The notes: a model not told the origin generated them from the letters alone. A stretch of 51,460 bases of DNA from an uncultured Collinsella sp. (GCA_958407995.1 CATYJU010000011.1:1-51460), one strand, 5' to 3'; positions 16,116 to 26,012 are shown, numbered from the stretch's first letter. Numbers and translations: made by a program.

Positions 16116-17039
16116 ATGAACATCGTTCTTGCGATAGCGCAGGGCCTCGTGGTCATGCTGGTCGCGCCCTTCTTCTCCGGCCTCGCCCGTGTGATTCGCG
16201 CGAAGATGCACAATCGCCGCGGTCCGTCCATCCTTCAGGATTACCGGGACCTCGCGAAGCTCATGGCGCGTCCCGAGTCCGTGAGTTCCGACTCGAGCTT
16301 CGTGCTGCGCATCATGCCGCCGCTGTTCCTCGCGGTGTCGTTCATGCTCGCCATGGGCCTGCCCATGTTCACGCTCCAGAGCCCCATGCCCGTCTTTGGT
16401 GACGCCATCACCATCATGTACGCGCTCGCGCTGTCCCGCTTCTTCTTCGCGCTGTCCGGCGTGGATTCCTCCAACGCCTACGCGGGCTTCGGCGGTATCC
16501 GCGAGCTCCTCATGAGCGTGCTCATCGAGCCGTCCATGCTCATCGCGCTGTTTACCGTCGCCATCGTGTGCGGCTCCACGGACATTGCGACCATGGGTCA
16601 GCACATCGTTACGGGCAACGTCTCGAGCGTCGTCGCCGTCATCCTCGCCGGCGTCGCCTTCGCGGCCGCCTGCTATATGGAGCTCGGCAAGCTTCCGTTC
16701 GATCAGGCCGAAGCCGAGCAGGAGCTCCAGGAGGGCCCGCTCGCCGAGCTCTCCGGCCCGTCCCTGGCCATGATGAAGCTCGCCATGGGCATGAAGCAGG
16801 TCGTGGTCGTCGCTTGGTTCACCTCCATCTTCATCCCCTGGGGAGAGCCCGCGACCATCGGCGTCACCGCTCTCGTGGGCGCCGTCGTCTTCCTTGTCAA
16901 GTGCCTGGTCGATTTCGTTGTCTGCGGCGTGCTCGAGAACTCCGTTTCCCGTTCGCGCTTCAAGGTGCTCGGTAACCAGACCTGGGCCGTCGTCGGCATC
17001 GCGGTCCTCGCGTTCGTCTTCGTCGTCGTAGGCGTGTAG
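16116..17039 (+). CDS. hyfC: hydrogenase-4 component C (NuoH-like membrane anchor)
   Basis: 307 residues, about eight membrane segments, NuoH/HycD family. Signature parts are GLARVIRAKMHNRRGPSILQ near the N-terminus and YMELGKLPFDQAEAEQELQ, where the acidic cluster lies at the interface with the hydrogenase. It anchors the Ni-Fe module and links it to the antiporter subunits. GGGGAGAGG precedes the ATG. Length is normal. Confidence 0.93.
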   Translation: MNIVLAIAQGLVVMLVAPFFSGLARVIRAKMHNRRGPSILQDYRDLAKLMARPESVSSDSSFVLRIMPPLFLAVSFMLAMGLPMFTLQSPMPVFGDAITIMYALALSRFFFALSGVDSSNAYAGFGGIRELLMSVLIEPSMLIALFTVAIVCGSTDIATMGQHIVTGNVSSVVAVILAGVAFAAACYMELGKLPFDQAEAEQELQEGPLAELSGPSLAMMKLAMGMKQVVVVAWFTSIFIPWGEPATIGVTALVGAVVFLVKCLVDFVVCGVLENSVSRSRFKVLGNQTWAVVGIAVLAFVFVVVGV

Positions 17040-17055
17040 GGAGAAGGGAGAAACT

Positions 17056-18513
17056 ATGTCAATCGAATCGAGCTTGTCCCTCTTTGCCATGGTGGCGATC
17101 GCCGTCCCCATGCTGGGCTCCCTGCTCATCGTCATGCTGCCGCGTCCCTACGCTAAATGGATCTGCGCCTTTGCCGGCGGCATCGCCACGGTCGCTTCCG
17201 TTGGCTTGGCCGCGACGTTTGCCGGAAACGGCATGAACGCGGTCGATGTAACCTGGGCGAGTATGGGCCAGACCTTGGTCATGGGCTTCATATTCGACCG
17301 GATGAGCACGCTGCTCGCACCCGCGTTCGTCGCTATCGGCCTGCTCGTCGTCATCTATTCGTTCCCGTACATGAGCGATAAGAACAAGGAGCATCCCGAC
17401 GCGCCCCGTCGCCGCTTCTACGTGTACTTCTCCACGTTCATCGGCGCCATGGCCGGTCTCGCCTACAGCTCCACCATCGTCGGCCAGCTCGTTTTCTTCG
17501 AGATCACCGGCGTGTGCTCCTGGGGCCTCATCAGCTACTACATGACGCCCACGGCCAAGAAGGCCGGTATGAAGGCGCTCATCATCACCCATATCGGCGC
17601 TCTGGGACTCTACATCGGCGCGGCCTTCCTGTTCGCCGGAACCGGCACGTTCGCGCTGAGCGCGATCTCCCAGCTCGATTCCGGTATGAAGACCGTCGTG
17701 CTGCTGCTCATCCTGTTCGCCGCTTGGGCCAAGTCCGCCCAGTTCCCGCTCTACATGTGGCTGCCCTCCGCAATGGAGGCCCCCACGCCCGTTTCCGCCT
17801 ACCTCCATGGCGCGTCCATGGTTAAGGTCGGCGTGTGCGTGTTCGCCCGCGCTCTTGCGAGTGCCGGCGATATCCCCGAGATCGTCGGTTGGGTCGCCAT
17901 TATCGATGCCGTCGTGACCATGCTCTTCGGCTTCCTCATGTACCTGCCCCAGAAGGATATGAAGCGCCTGCTCGCCTTCTCGACGATCGCGCAGCTCGCC
18001 TACGTGTTCTTCGGCCTGGGCCTCTCCGTGTTCGGAAGCCAGATGGCGTTCAACGGCGCCGTCGAGCACATCTTCAACCACGCGTTCACCAAGACCCTGT
18101 TCTTCCTCATCGCCGGCTCCCTCAGCTTCACGCTGGGAACCCGTATGTTGCCCAAGATCCAGGGCCTCATGAAGAAGTACCCGGTCACGGGCGTGGGCTT
18201 CGCGGTCGCCGCGACCGCTATCGCCGGCGTGCCCCCCATGAGCACGTTCTTCTCCAAGTTCCAGATTATTTCCGGTGGCTTCGCGGTTGGTGCTTCCAAC
18301 ACGGTCATCTTCGTCCTCGTGTGCGTCATGGTCGTCGAGACCGTCGCCACCTTCGCATGGTTCCTGCGTTGGATGGGTAAGGTCCTGCCCGGTGAGCCGA
18401 GCGAGACCGTGGCCGCCGGCCAGCCCCTTCCGCGCGCCATGGCGTTCGTGTTCGTCGTCCTCATGATCATGGTCGTCGTCGCCGGTCCTCTGTCCTCTAG
18501 TTGGATGGGTTAG
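17056..18513 (+). CDS. hyfD: hydrogenase-4 component D, antiporter-like subunit
   Basis: 485 residues, second NuoL/M-like subunit. The conserved core is AAWAKSAQFPLYMWLPSAM (Lys in a broken helix) with PVSAYLHGASMVKVG and HIFNHAFTKTLFFLIAGS. Around 14 membrane segments. Together with hyfB, hyfE and hyfF it distinguishes Hyf from the smaller Hyc complex. It begins 16 bp after hyfC and ends 10 bp before hyfE. Confidence 0.9.
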   Translation: MSIESSLSLFAMVAIAVPMLGSLLIVMLPRPYAKWICAFAGGIATVASVGLAATFAGNGMNAVDVTWASMGQTLVMGFIFDRMSTLLAPAFVAIGLLVVIYSFPYMSDKNKEHPDAPRRRFYVYFSTFIGAMAGLAYSSTIVGQLVFFEITGVCSWGLISYYMTPTAKKAGMKALIITHIGALGLYIGAAFLFAGTGTFALSAISQLDSGMKTVVLLLILFAAWAKSAQFPLYMWLPSAMEAPTPVSAYLHGASMVKVGVCVFARALASAGDIPEIVGWVAIIDAVVTMLFGFLMYLPQKDMKRLLAFSTIAQLAYVFFGLGLSVFGSQMAFNGAVEHIFNHAFTKTLFFLIAGSLSFTLGTRMLPKIQGLMKKYPVTGVGFAVAATAIAGVPPMSTFFSKFQIISGGFAVGASNTVIFVLVCVMVVETVATFAWFLRWMGKVLPGEPSETVAAGQPLPRAMAFVFVVLMIMVVVAGPLSSSWMG

Positions 18514-18523
18514 GAGGTAGGAC

Positions 18524-19177
18524 ATGGGTTATTCGTTAGTCAATATCCTGGGCGGTCTTCTGATCGTGACCTCCACCATGGTGGTCGTCTCGAAGACCAT
18601 CCCGTCCGCCATCAAGTGGTACGCGATCCAGTCGGTTGTTCTGGTGGGCGTGCTGCTCACCCTGGGCCTCACCACCGGTGCTACCGAGCTTCTCATGTGG
18701 GCCGCGTCGGCCTTCGTCACCAAGGTGATCCTCGTTCCGTTCATTCTCAACCGTGCCTACAAAAAGATGGGTTCGCCTGCCGATAGCACGCTGACCTCCT
18801 CCATCAAGCCGGCCTGGACCATCATCCTCACCGGTCTGGAGGTGGCCATCTGCTTCGCGGTGGTCACGCGCCTGAGTCTGCCCACCGCCGAGGTGGCTAC
18901 TCCGGCCCTCGCCATCAGCTTCGCGCACTTCTTCGTCGGCCTCACGTGCGTCATCTCCCAGCGCAACATCCTCAAGCAAATCTTCGGGTACTGCCTTATG
19001 GAGAACGGTAGCCACGTGACGCTCGCCCTGCTCGCGCCCACGGCCCCCGAGATCATCGAGATCGGCATCGCCACCGACGCCATTTTCGCCGTCATCATCA
19101 TGTCCGCCGTCGTCGTGAGGATCTGGAACGACACCAAGTCGCTCGACTCCCACGACCTGACCGAATTGAAGGGGTAG
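18524..19177 (+). CDS. hyfE: hydrogenase-4 component E
   Basis: 217 residues, equal to the E. coli subunit within one residue. It is hydrophobic with about six membrane segments and a NuoK-like part (FAHFFVGLTCVISQRNILKQIFG is the HyfE/NuoK helix region, residues about 128-150). The start has GGAGGTAGG upstream. It fills the small-subunit position between two antiporter-like subunits. Confidence 0.88.
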   Translation: MGYSLVNILGGLLIVTSTMVVVSKTIPSAIKWYAIQSVVLVGVLLTLGLTTGATELLMWAASAFVTKVILVPFILNRAYKKMGSPADSTLTSSIKPAWTIILTGLEVAICFAVVTRLSLPTAEVATPALAISFAHFFVGLTCVISQRNILKQIFGYCLMENGSHVTLALLAPTAPEIIEIGIATDAIFAVIIMSAVVVRIWNDTKSLDSHDLTELKG

Positions 19178-19180
19178 GCC

Positions 19181-20746
19181 ATGGATGTTTCAATGCTGAC
19201 GGTCGCCCTGCTCGCTTGTCCCCTCGTGTTCTCCCTGATTATGGCTGCGCTCCCCAAGACGACGTCCTACAGCGTCTTTGCGGGGCTCAACACCATCTCC
19301 GTCGCGGCGACCCTCGTCCTTTCGGTCGTCACCGCGGGAACCATGCTCTCGAGCGGGCAGAATATCGACGCTTTGGGCCTGTGGCTCCATCTCGATTCGC
19401 TCTCGTCGATCTTCGTCCTTCTGGTAGGCATCATCGGGTTCATCACCGGCGTGTACTCCATCTCCTATATCAAGATCGATATCGAGGAGAAGACCATGCC
19501 GGCCGAGCGCACCAAGCAGTACTACGCGCTGTTTAGCCTGTTCGTTTTCACGATGCTGCTCGCCTGCCTGTCCAACAACATCATCCTCACCTGGGCGGCG
19601 GTCGAGGCCACCACGTTGTCGACCGTGTTCCTCGTGGGCATCTACAAGAACAAGCAGGCGCTCGAGGCGTCTTGGAAGTACGCGATGGTCTGCACCGCCG
19701 GCGTGGCCTTCGGCCTGTTCGGCACGCTGCTCATCTACGCGAACGCCGCCGATATCATGCCCAACGCGCATGAGGCAGCCTTCCTCACCTCCATCATGCC
19801 CTACGCCGACCAGTTCGACCCGATGCTCGTGCGCCTCGCGTTCGCGTTCATCGTCATCGGCTTCGGCACCAAGGCGGGCCTGTTCCCCATGCACACTTGG
19901 CTGCCCGACGCGCACTCCCAGGCTCCGAGCCCGGTCTCCGCGCTGCTCTCGGGCGTGTTGCTCAAGTGCGCCATGCTGGTGATCATCCGCTTCTACTCCC
20001 TGTCCATCATCACGGTGGGCGACACCTATCCGCGTACGCTCCTGCTCATCCTGGGCACGCTGTCCATCCTGGTGGCCGCCCTGTGCATCTTTAAGCAGGA
20101 CGATATCAAGCGCCGCTTCGCGTACTCCTCCGTCGACAACGTCGGCGTGGTCGCGCTGTGCCTGGGTATCGGTGGTCCGCTCGGTATCGCCGCCTGCCTG
20201 CTGCACTGCATCTTCCACGGTTTCACGAAGGCGCTCGCCTTCTGCATGGCCGGTAACATCCAGCACATCTACCACACCCGCGACCTGAACAAGATCAAGG
20301 GCGTCGTCGAGATCGCTCCCGTCACGGCAGCGCTCACCATCATCGCCCTGCTCGCGCTCGCCGCCTTCCCGCCGTTCGCCCTGTTCATCTCCGAGTTCCT
20401 CACCTTCGTGGCCGGCGTCCAGTCCGGTCCCATCTGGGTGGTCGTGCTCGTGGCCATTGGCCTCACCGGCGTGTACTTTGCCCTTACCGGCATCGCGCTC
20501 AAGTCCATCTTCGGCAAGGCGCCCGAGGACATGAAGCGCCACGAGGTGCCCGTCCTCATGATCATCCCCGAGATCGCCCTCGCGATCGTGGTCATGTGGT
20601 TCGGTATCGCCACCCCGGTCGCCATCACGAGCGGCGTCGAGGATGCAACGTTCGTCGTTTTGAACCAGAGCGTCGAAGAGCTCCACGAGGCTCCTCTCTA
20701 CCGCATGGTGTTCAGTTCCCAGACCAAGACAAGCGAGGTGAATTAG
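19181..20746 (+). CDS. hyfF: hydrogenase-4 component F, antiporter-like subunit
   Basis: 521 residues, third NuoN/M-like subunit. Core motif IGFGTKAGLFPMHTWLPDAH with the buried Lys, then QAPSPVSALLSGVLLKCAM and HCIFHGFTKALAFCMAGN. All three antiporter-like proteins keep the channel Lys, so the pump looks intact. It starts 3 bp after hyfE and ends just before hyfG. Confidence 0.92.
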   Translation: MDVSMLTVALLACPLVFSLIMAALPKTTSYSVFAGLNTISVAATLVLSVVTAGTMLSSGQNIDALGLWLHLDSLSSIFVLLVGIIGFITGVYSISYIKIDIEEKTMPAERTKQYYALFSLFVFTMLLACLSNNIILTWAAVEATTLSTVFLVGIYKNKQALEASWKYAMVCTAGVAFGLFGTLLIYANAADIMPNAHEAAFLTSIMPYADQFDPMLVRLAFAFIVIGFGTKAGLFPMHTWLPDAHSQAPSPVSALLSGVLLKCAMLVIIRFYSLSIITVGDTYPRTLLLILGTLSILVAALCIFKQDDIKRRFAYSSVDNVGVVALCLGIGGPLGIAACLLHCIFHGFTKALAFCMAGNIQHIYHTRDLNKIKGVVEIAPVTAALTIIALLALAAFPPFALFISEFLTFVAGVQSGPIWVVVLVAIGLTGVYFALTGIALKSIFGKAPEDMKRHEVPVLMIIPEIALAIVVMWFGIATPVAITSGVEDATFVVLNQSVEELHEAPLYRMVFSSQTKTSEVN

Positions 20747-20750
20747 CACC

Positions 20751-22523
20751 ATGGCAGAACCTGAAAAGAAGGACTACGCTCGTCGTTGCGAAAGCCACGT
20801 CGAGGCCCTGCGCGCCGCAGTGCCGGGCGCTATCGAGAAGGTCGAGTGGCAGTGCGAGGACCAGCTGACGATTACCGTCAAGCAGGACAAGCTGCCCGAG
20901 GCCGTCCACTACCTGTACTACGAGCGCTACGGCTGGATTCCCGTGATCATCGGCAACGATGAGCGCAGCCTGTGCGGCCGTTACGCCGTGTACTACGTCA
21001 TCTCCATGGAGGGAGAGGACCCCGGCTGGGTGACCGTGCGCACCGAGGTCGATCCCGCCAAGATGACGTTCCCGTCCGTGACGCCGTTCGTCCCCGCCTG
21101 CGTGTGGGGCGAGCGCGAGCTGCGCGATATGTTCGGCCTGATCCCCGAGGGTCTGCCCGATCGTCGCCGCCTGGTGCTGCCCGATGACTGGCCCAGCGGC
21201 CTGTACCCGCTGCGCAAGGACTCCATGGATTACCGCTTCCGTCCCGCTCCCGCGAGCGACATGGAAAACTACGAGTTCTTGGCCGATACCAAGGGCAAGG
21301 AGACCACACTCGTCCCCATGGGCCCGTTGCACATTACCTCCGACGAGCCCGGCCACTTCCGCCTGTTTGTTGAGGGCGAGACGATCGTCGACGCCGACTA
21401 TCGTCTGTTCTACGTGCACCGCGGTATGGAGAAGGTCGCCGAGACGCGCCTGAACTATGACGCCGTGACGTTCCTCGCCGACCGCATCTGCGGCATCTGC
21501 GGCTGCGCCCACTCGGTGGCCTACGCCGAGGCCGTCGAGCGTGCCCAGGGCATCCATGTCCCGCCGCGCGCCCAGTATATCCGCGCTATCATGCTCGAGG
21601 TCGAGCGCCTGCACTCGCATCTGCTCAACATTGGCCTCGCATCGCACTACACGGGCTTCGACTCCGGCTTCCAGCAGTTCTTCCGCGTCCGCGAGAAGTC
21701 GATGGACCTGGCCGAGAAGCTCTCCGGTCACCGCAAGACCTACGGCCTCAACGTGATTGGTGGCGTACGTCGCGATATCCTGGCCGAGCAGAAGCTTTCC
21801 ACGCTCACGACCATCCACCAGCTGCGCTCCGAGGTCACCGAGCTCGTCGACGTTTTGCTCTCCACGCCCAACTTTATCGAGCGTACGAGCGGCATCGGCA
21901 TCCTCGACCGCAAGATCGCCCGCGATTTCTCGCCGGTCGGCCCGCTTATGCGCGGCTCGGGCTATGCCCGCGATGTGCGCTTTGACCATCCCTTCGATGG
22001 CTATGCCGACCCCGACGTCCAAAAGATGCACGCGGCCACGGCCGATACCTGCGACGCCTTCGGTCGTACCGCCGTCCGCATCCAGGAGGTCTACGATTCG
22101 ATCGACATGATCGAGACCATGCTCGAGAACTGCCCGTCGGGCCCCATCCTCACCACGGATTGGGAGTACACGCCGCACAAGTACGCCATCGGCGCCACCG
22201 AGGCGCCGCGCGGCGAGGACGTGCACTGGGCCATGCTCGGCAACAACCAGAAGTGCTACCGCTGGCGCGCCAAGGCCGCCACGTACAGCAACTGGCCGGT
22301 CCTGCGCTACATGTTCCGCGGCAACACCGTGGGCGACGCGGCGCTGATCGTCGGTTCGCTCGACCCGTGCTACTCCTGCACCGATCGCGTGACGGTGACC
22401 GATGTCGCCGCCAAGCGCGACCATGTGCTCGACAAGGAGCAGTTCGAGAACGTCTGGCGCGACAAGTCGCCGCTTGCGGGCGAGGGCACCGTTGCCGCCC
22501 CGCTCGATGAGGAGGCGCTCTAA
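20751..22523 (+). CDS. hyfG: group 4 Ni-Fe hydrogenase large subunit (HyfG/HycE)
   Basis: 590 residues. Residues 1-165 are a NuoC-like domain fused to the NuoD-like catalytic part. The Ni-Fe site cysteines are in DRICGICG (Cys247, Cys250) and DPCYSCTDR (Cys540, Cys543); no Sec replaces them. After Arg546 there is a 44-residue tail beginning VTVTD, the position where the HycI protease cuts HycE, and hycI is encoded downstream. The tail is normal in length, so maturation should follow the usual route. It makes H2 from protons with electrons from formate. Confidence 0.95.
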   Translation: MAEPEKKDYARRCESHVEALRAAVPGAIEKVEWQCEDQLTITVKQDKLPEAVHYLYYERYGWIPVIIGNDERSLCGRYAVYYVISMEGEDPGWVTVRTEVDPAKMTFPSVTPFVPACVWGERELRDMFGLIPEGLPDRRRLVLPDDWPSGLYPLRKDSMDYRFRPAPASDMENYEFLADTKGKETTLVPMGPLHITSDEPGHFRLFVEGETIVDADYRLFYVHRGMEKVAETRLNYDAVTFLADRICGICGCAHSVAYAEAVERAQGIHVPPRAQYIRAIMLEVERLHSHLLNIGLASHYTGFDSGFQQFFRVREKSMDLAEKLSGHRKTYGLNVIGGVRRDILAEQKLSTLTTIHQLRSEVTELVDVLLSTPNFIERTSGIGILDRKIARDFSPVGPLMRGSGYARDVRFDHPFDGYADPDVQKMHAATADTCDAFGRTAVRIQEVYDSIDMIETMLENCPSGPILTTDWEYTPHKYAIGATEAPRGEDVHWAMLGNNQKCYRWRAKAATYSNWPVLRYMFRGNTVGDAALIVGSLDPCYSCTDRVTVTDVAAKRDHVLDKEQFENVWRDKSPLAGEGTVAAPLDEEAL

Positions 22524-22524
22524 T

Positions 22525-23241
22525 ATGCTGAAGCTTTGGAAGGTCAACGCCAAGGCGGGCGACGCGACGGTCAAGTACCCGTTTGCGCCGTTCCCCACCA
22601 ACAAGGACATGCGCGGCAAGCCCGAGCACAACGCCGAGCTCTGCATCGCCTGCGGTGCCTGCGGCGTCGCGTGCCCGGCCGATGCCATCCGCATGGACAC
22701 CGACCTTGCGGCCGATACCATCACCTGGTCGATCGACTACGGCCGCTGCATCTTTTGCGGCCGTTGCGAGGAGGCCTGCCCCATGGAGGCCATCAAGCTC
22801 ACCGAGGAGTTTGAGCTGGCCGTCATGAGCAAGGACGACCTCACCAGCAAGAGCGTCTATACGCTCGAGCACTGCTCGCGCTGCGGCAAGCCGTTTGCCC
22901 CGCACAAGGAGATCGACTACGCTAAGCGTCTGCTGCAAAAGGCCGGCGGCATGGAGGCCGAGCAGGCTGCCCGTACCGTCGGTATGTGCCAGGAGTGCAA
23001 GCGCGAGCTCGACGCCCTGCGCGCCGCCTCGGCCGTAAAGACCGGCAACGCGCGCGGCATGGCTGCCAACGAGACGCTTGCGTCCGGTGAGCCCCAGGGC
23101 CCCGGCATGGAGTATCTGGGCGGCCACGGCGTGAACCCGGAGTATATCGACCGCGAGCTCAACCCCGATGCGCCCGAGATCCCCGCTGGACCTGCACCGG
23201 TCGAGGGCATCATCATGGATTTTGATACGAAGGAGGAGTAA
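22525..23241 (+). CDS. hyfH: hydrogenase-4 component H, 2x[4Fe-4S] ferredoxin subunit (NuoI-like)
   Basis: 238 residues from ATG 22525, one base after the hyfG stop; longer in-frame openings overlap hyfG. Two [4Fe-4S] motifs (CIACGACGVACPADA and CIFCGRCEEACPMEA) and a C-terminal pair of CxxC motifs (CSRCGKPF, CQECKRE) as in HyfH/HycF. The last 60 residues (after about 175) are a hydrophilic extension rich in Pro, Gly and acidic residues. It wires electrons to the small subunit. Confidence 0.9.
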   Translation: MLKLWKVNAKAGDATVKYPFAPFPTNKDMRGKPEHNAELCIACGACGVACPADAIRMDTDLAADTITWSIDYGRCIFCGRCEEACPMEAIKLTEEFELAVMSKDDLTSKSVYTLEHCSRCGKPFAPHKEIDYAKRLLQKAGGMEAEQAARTVGMCQECKRELDALRAASAVKTGNARGMAANETLASGEPQGPGMEYLGGHGVNPEYIDRELNPDAPEIPAGPAPVEGIIMDFDTKEE

Positions 23242-23243
23242 CC

Positions 23244-24026
23244 ATGGCCGAACCCACGCTTTTGCCCGAGCGGCTTCAGTACCGCCCGACCAAGATCGAG
23301 CTCGACGAGAGCATCGAGAAGGCCAAGGCGACCCTTCTTAAGAAGATCAAGCGCTCGGTGTACGTCTACCGTGTCGACTGCGGCGGCTGCAACGGCTGCG
23401 AGATCGAGATCTTCGGTTCCATCACGCCCGTCTTTGACGTCGAGCGCTTTGGCATCAAGGTCGTGCCTTCGCCCCGTCACGCCGATGTGCTGCTGTACAC
23501 CGGCGCCGTGACGCGTGCCATGCGCATGCCGGCCCTGCGCGCCTTTGAGGCCGCACCCGATCCCAAGATCGTGGTGTCCTATGGCGCGTGCGGCTGCACC
23601 GGTGGCATCTTCTACGACAACTACTGCGTCTGGGGCGGCACGGACAAGATCCTGCCGGTCGATGTCTACATCCCCGGCTGCCCGCCCAGCCCCGCGCAGA
23701 CCATCTACGGCTTTGCCATGGCGCTCGGTCTGCTGGACCAAAAGCTTCATGCCGAGACCACGGTGGAGGCCGCCGGCGAGCAGGCCGATATCCTGCACCC
23801 CGGCGTGCCGTACAAGCTGCGCGTTGCCATCGAGCGCGAGGCTCGCGCCATGAGCGGCTACCGTTACGGCCGCGACCTGGCCAACGAGTTTATGGACACG
23901 CTTGAGGGCGCGCCCAAGGGCGATATCCGCGGTGCCATGGCGCTGCTCATCGACAAGCAGGACGATCCGCGCCGCGTCGAGGTGTACTCGGCGCTGCAGG
24001 ATCTGGTGCTGGCCGGAGGTCGCTAG
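23244..24026 (+). CDS. hyfI: group 4 Ni-Fe hydrogenase small subunit (HyfI/HycG)
   Basis: 260 residues, NuoB-like. The proximal [4Fe-4S] ligands are in DCGGCNGCEIE (Cys49, Cys52), SYGACGCTGG and YIPGCPPSPAQ. The C-terminal 90 residues are hydrophilic, as in HycG. It starts 2 bp after hyfH and its stop joins the hycH start. It forms the catalytic core with hyfG. Confidence 0.93.
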   Translation: MAEPTLLPERLQYRPTKIELDESIEKAKATLLKKIKRSVYVYRVDCGGCNGCEIEIFGSITPVFDVERFGIKVVPSPRHADVLLYTGAVTRAMRMPALRAFEAAPDPKIVVSYGACGCTGGIFYDNYCVWGGTDKILPVDVYIPGCPPSPAQTIYGFAMALGLLDQKLHAETTVEAAGEQADILHPGVPYKLRVAIEREARAMSGYRYGRDLANEFMDTLEGAPKGDIRGAMALLIDKQDDPRRVEVYSALQDLVLAGGR

Positions 24027-24608
24027 ATGGAGCTCACGGACCGCTCTGGTTACTTTGCGGGCCCCGGCATGCTCGGCGGTTCTTTTGGCGATGCCTCTCG
24101 CGCAAGCGATGAGGCCGCCGAGGGCGTCGCCGACCCCTGCCTGGGCCATGCGCCCGACCAGGTGGTCTTTTACGAGCTCACGCGTAAGTTTGTGGAGACC
24201 GAGGAAGACGTTCCCCAGGAGGCCTGCGACGTGCTGTACTACACGCTCGCCGTGGGCCACCACACCGGCGTGCTCGACTGCTTTGAGCCGCGCCTGTCGG
24301 TGCCGGTGGATGTGTTCTATTCGCTCGTCGACGCGCTGCCGGAGGGGGAGGCTAAGACCAAGTTCGAGGCCATCCGCTCCTTTGGCGAGTGCCAGCTCGA
24401 CAAGGCGGCGGTGCCGTCGCTGCTCGAGGCCTGCGATGCGCTGCTCGACGAGCGCGGTTTTCGCGGCTCGGCCAAGGCCGGTATCTCGGTGTTCGACGAC
24501 GACTTTGGCCTGCATGCCCAGCAAGTCGCGTTTCTGATGAAGTTTCGCGATCTGGTTGAGCGCGTGCGCGATGTGTCGGGCGTGTATCTGACGGGAAGGT
24601 TGCAGTAA
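24027..24608 (+). CDS. formate hydrogenlyase maturation protein HycH family (HyfJ)
   Basis: 193 residues. The HycH signature QVVFYELTRKFVE and the ending FLMKFRDLVERVRDV fit the family, which is needed for assembly of the large subunit before the protease acts. No catalytic motif. The first 40 residues (Gly/Asp/Ala-rich) appear longer than in E. coli HycH. The stop overlaps the hycI start by one base. Confidence 0.82.
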   Translation: MELTDRSGYFAGPGMLGGSFGDASRASDEAAEGVADPCLGHAPDQVVFYELTRKFVETEEDVPQEACDVLYYTLAVGHHTGVLDCFEPRLSVPVDVFYSLVDALPEGEAKTKFEAIRSFGECQLDKAAVPSLLEACDALLDERGFRGSAKAGISVFDDDFGLHAQQVAFLMKFRDLVERVRDVSGVYLTGRLQ

Positions 24609-25108
24609 TGGGTCGCGTTGTGGATGGACGTGTGAACGGTGCCCCGTTTGCGGGTATCGTGCTCACGGCGGGAAGCGTGCTGCGTGCCGACGATGCCGCC
24701 GGCCCCGTGCTCTCCAAAAAGATGGAGGACGCGCCCATTGCCGGTTGGTACACCATCGACGGAGGCCAAACGCCCGAGGACGACATCATCGAGGTCAAGC
24801 GCGAGCGTCCGCCGCGTCTGGTCTTGGTCGATGCCGCCGACATGGCGCTGCCCGTCGGGTCCATCCGCTTGCTCGACAAACGTGATGTGGCCCGCAAGTC
24901 GATGTTCACCACGCATTCGCTTCCTTTGTCGATTCTGATCGAGGAAATCGAACAATCGTGCGAAGATATCGTCTTCATAGGGATTCAGCCGGGCGACACG
25001 GAGTTCTACAACCCCATGTCCCCGGAGGTCTTTGAGGCCGTCGACGCCGTGTACGACGCCGTGGCCGCCAACGACTTTTCCCACTTTGTCCGCTTGGGGC
25101 AAGAGTAA
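24608..25108 (+). CDS. hycI: hydrogenase maturation endopeptidase
   Basis: 166 residues, HycI family. Metal-binding residues of the protease are visible: the acidic pair in VLRADDAAGPVL, VDAADMALPVG and the His in TTHSLPLSIL; DGGQTPEDD also matches HycI. It removes the C-terminal tail of the Ni-Fe large subunit (HyfG, after Arg546). Last hydrogenase gene before the formate channel, 42 bp downstream. Confidence 0.92.
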   Translation: MGRVVDGRVNGAPFAGIVLTAGSVLRADDAAGPVLSKKMEDAPIAGWYTIDGGQTPEDDIIEVKRERPPRLVLVDAADMALPVGSIRLLDKRDVARKSMFTTHSLPLSILIEEIEQSCEDIVFIGIQPGDTEFYNPMSPEVFEAVDAVYDAVAANDFSHFVRLGQE

Positions 25109-25150
25109 TAGGAGCGCTTGTCCCTGCTGATTAGGAAAGAAGTGATTGAC

Positions 25151-25990
25151 ATGGCAGATTCCAAGGTGGAGTACCCCGCTCCCGATTGCCTGGCGCCCGC
25201 CGCGATCGAGGCCAAGACCGAGGCCGCCGGCGTGACCAAGGCCAACCTGCCGGTCGCAAAGGCCTTTCTGTTGGCAATGTTCGCCGGTGCGTTTATTGCC
25301 TTCGGCGGCCTGTTCTTTACCGTGTTCTTGAGCGATAGCACGCTGGGCTGGGGCGCCCAGCGCGTCGTGGGCGGCCTGTGTTTTTGCCTGGGCCTGGTGC
25401 TCGTGCTGGTGTGTGGTGCCGAGCTGTTTACCGGTAATTCGCTTATGGTCTGCGCGCTCAAGAGCAAAAAGATCACCCTGGTCCAGATGCTCAAGGCTTG
25501 GGTCGTCGTATGGGTCGGTAACTTTGTCGGTGCCCTGTTCATCGTCTTTTTGGTGTACATGGCCGGCATTTACAAGCTCAACGGCGAGGCGGTCGCCAAT
25601 TCCATGGTGAGCGTCGCCGCCGGCAAGTTGACGATCGACTGGGTGACGATCTTCTTCCGCGGCATCCTGTGCAACATCTTTGTGTGCCTGGCCGTGTGGA
25701 TCGGTACCGCCGGCAAGACCGTGGTCGATAAGGTTGTTGGCATTCTGCTGCCCATCGCCGCCTTTGTGGCCTGCGGTTTTGAGCACTGCGTTGCCAACAT
25801 GTACTTTTTGCCCATGGGTGCCGTGATGCACGCGTGCGGCTATGGTGCCAAGGTCGCCGGCGCCGATGCGCTCAACGCCGCGGGCATTGCGTTTAACCTG
25901 TCCGCCGCCACGCTGGGCAACATCGTGGGCGGCGCGGTTCTGGTCGCGCTCGGCTACTGGTTTATCTACGCCAAGAAGTCCGAGGCGTAA
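25151..25990 (+). CDS. focA: formate channel, FNT family
   Basis: 279 residues with six membrane segments after a 30-residue cytoplasmic N-terminus. Conserved FNT parts include CGAELFTGNSLMVCAL (the omega-loop region) and CGFEHCVANMYFLP with the central-pore His. Moves formate across the cytoplasmic membrane, supplying or relieving the formate hydrogenlyase. ATG 25151 follows AGGAAAG; earlier GTG or TTG starts are unlikely. The gene ends the operon, with a terminator 23 bp downstream. Confidence 0.92.
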   Translation: MADSKVEYPAPDCLAPAAIEAKTEAAGVTKANLPVAKAFLLAMFAGAFIAFGGLFFTVFLSDSTLGWGAQRVVGGLCFCLGLVLVLVCGAELFTGNSLMVCALKSKKITLVQMLKAWVVVWVGNFVGALFIVFLVYMAGIYKLNGEAVANSMVSVAAGKLTIDWVTIFFRGILCNIFVCLAVWIGTAGKTVVDKVVGILLPIAAFVACGFEHCVANMYFLPMGAVMHACGYGAKVAGADALNAAGIAFNLSAATLGNIVGGAVLVALGYWFIYAKKSEA

Positions 25991-26012
25991 GGTACCGTCT
26001 GTTTGACGTTGG

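Noticed and set aside
22360..22400. Selenocysteine in the Ni-Fe hydrogenase large subunit
   Set aside because: All four metal ligands read as Cys; no in-frame TGA.
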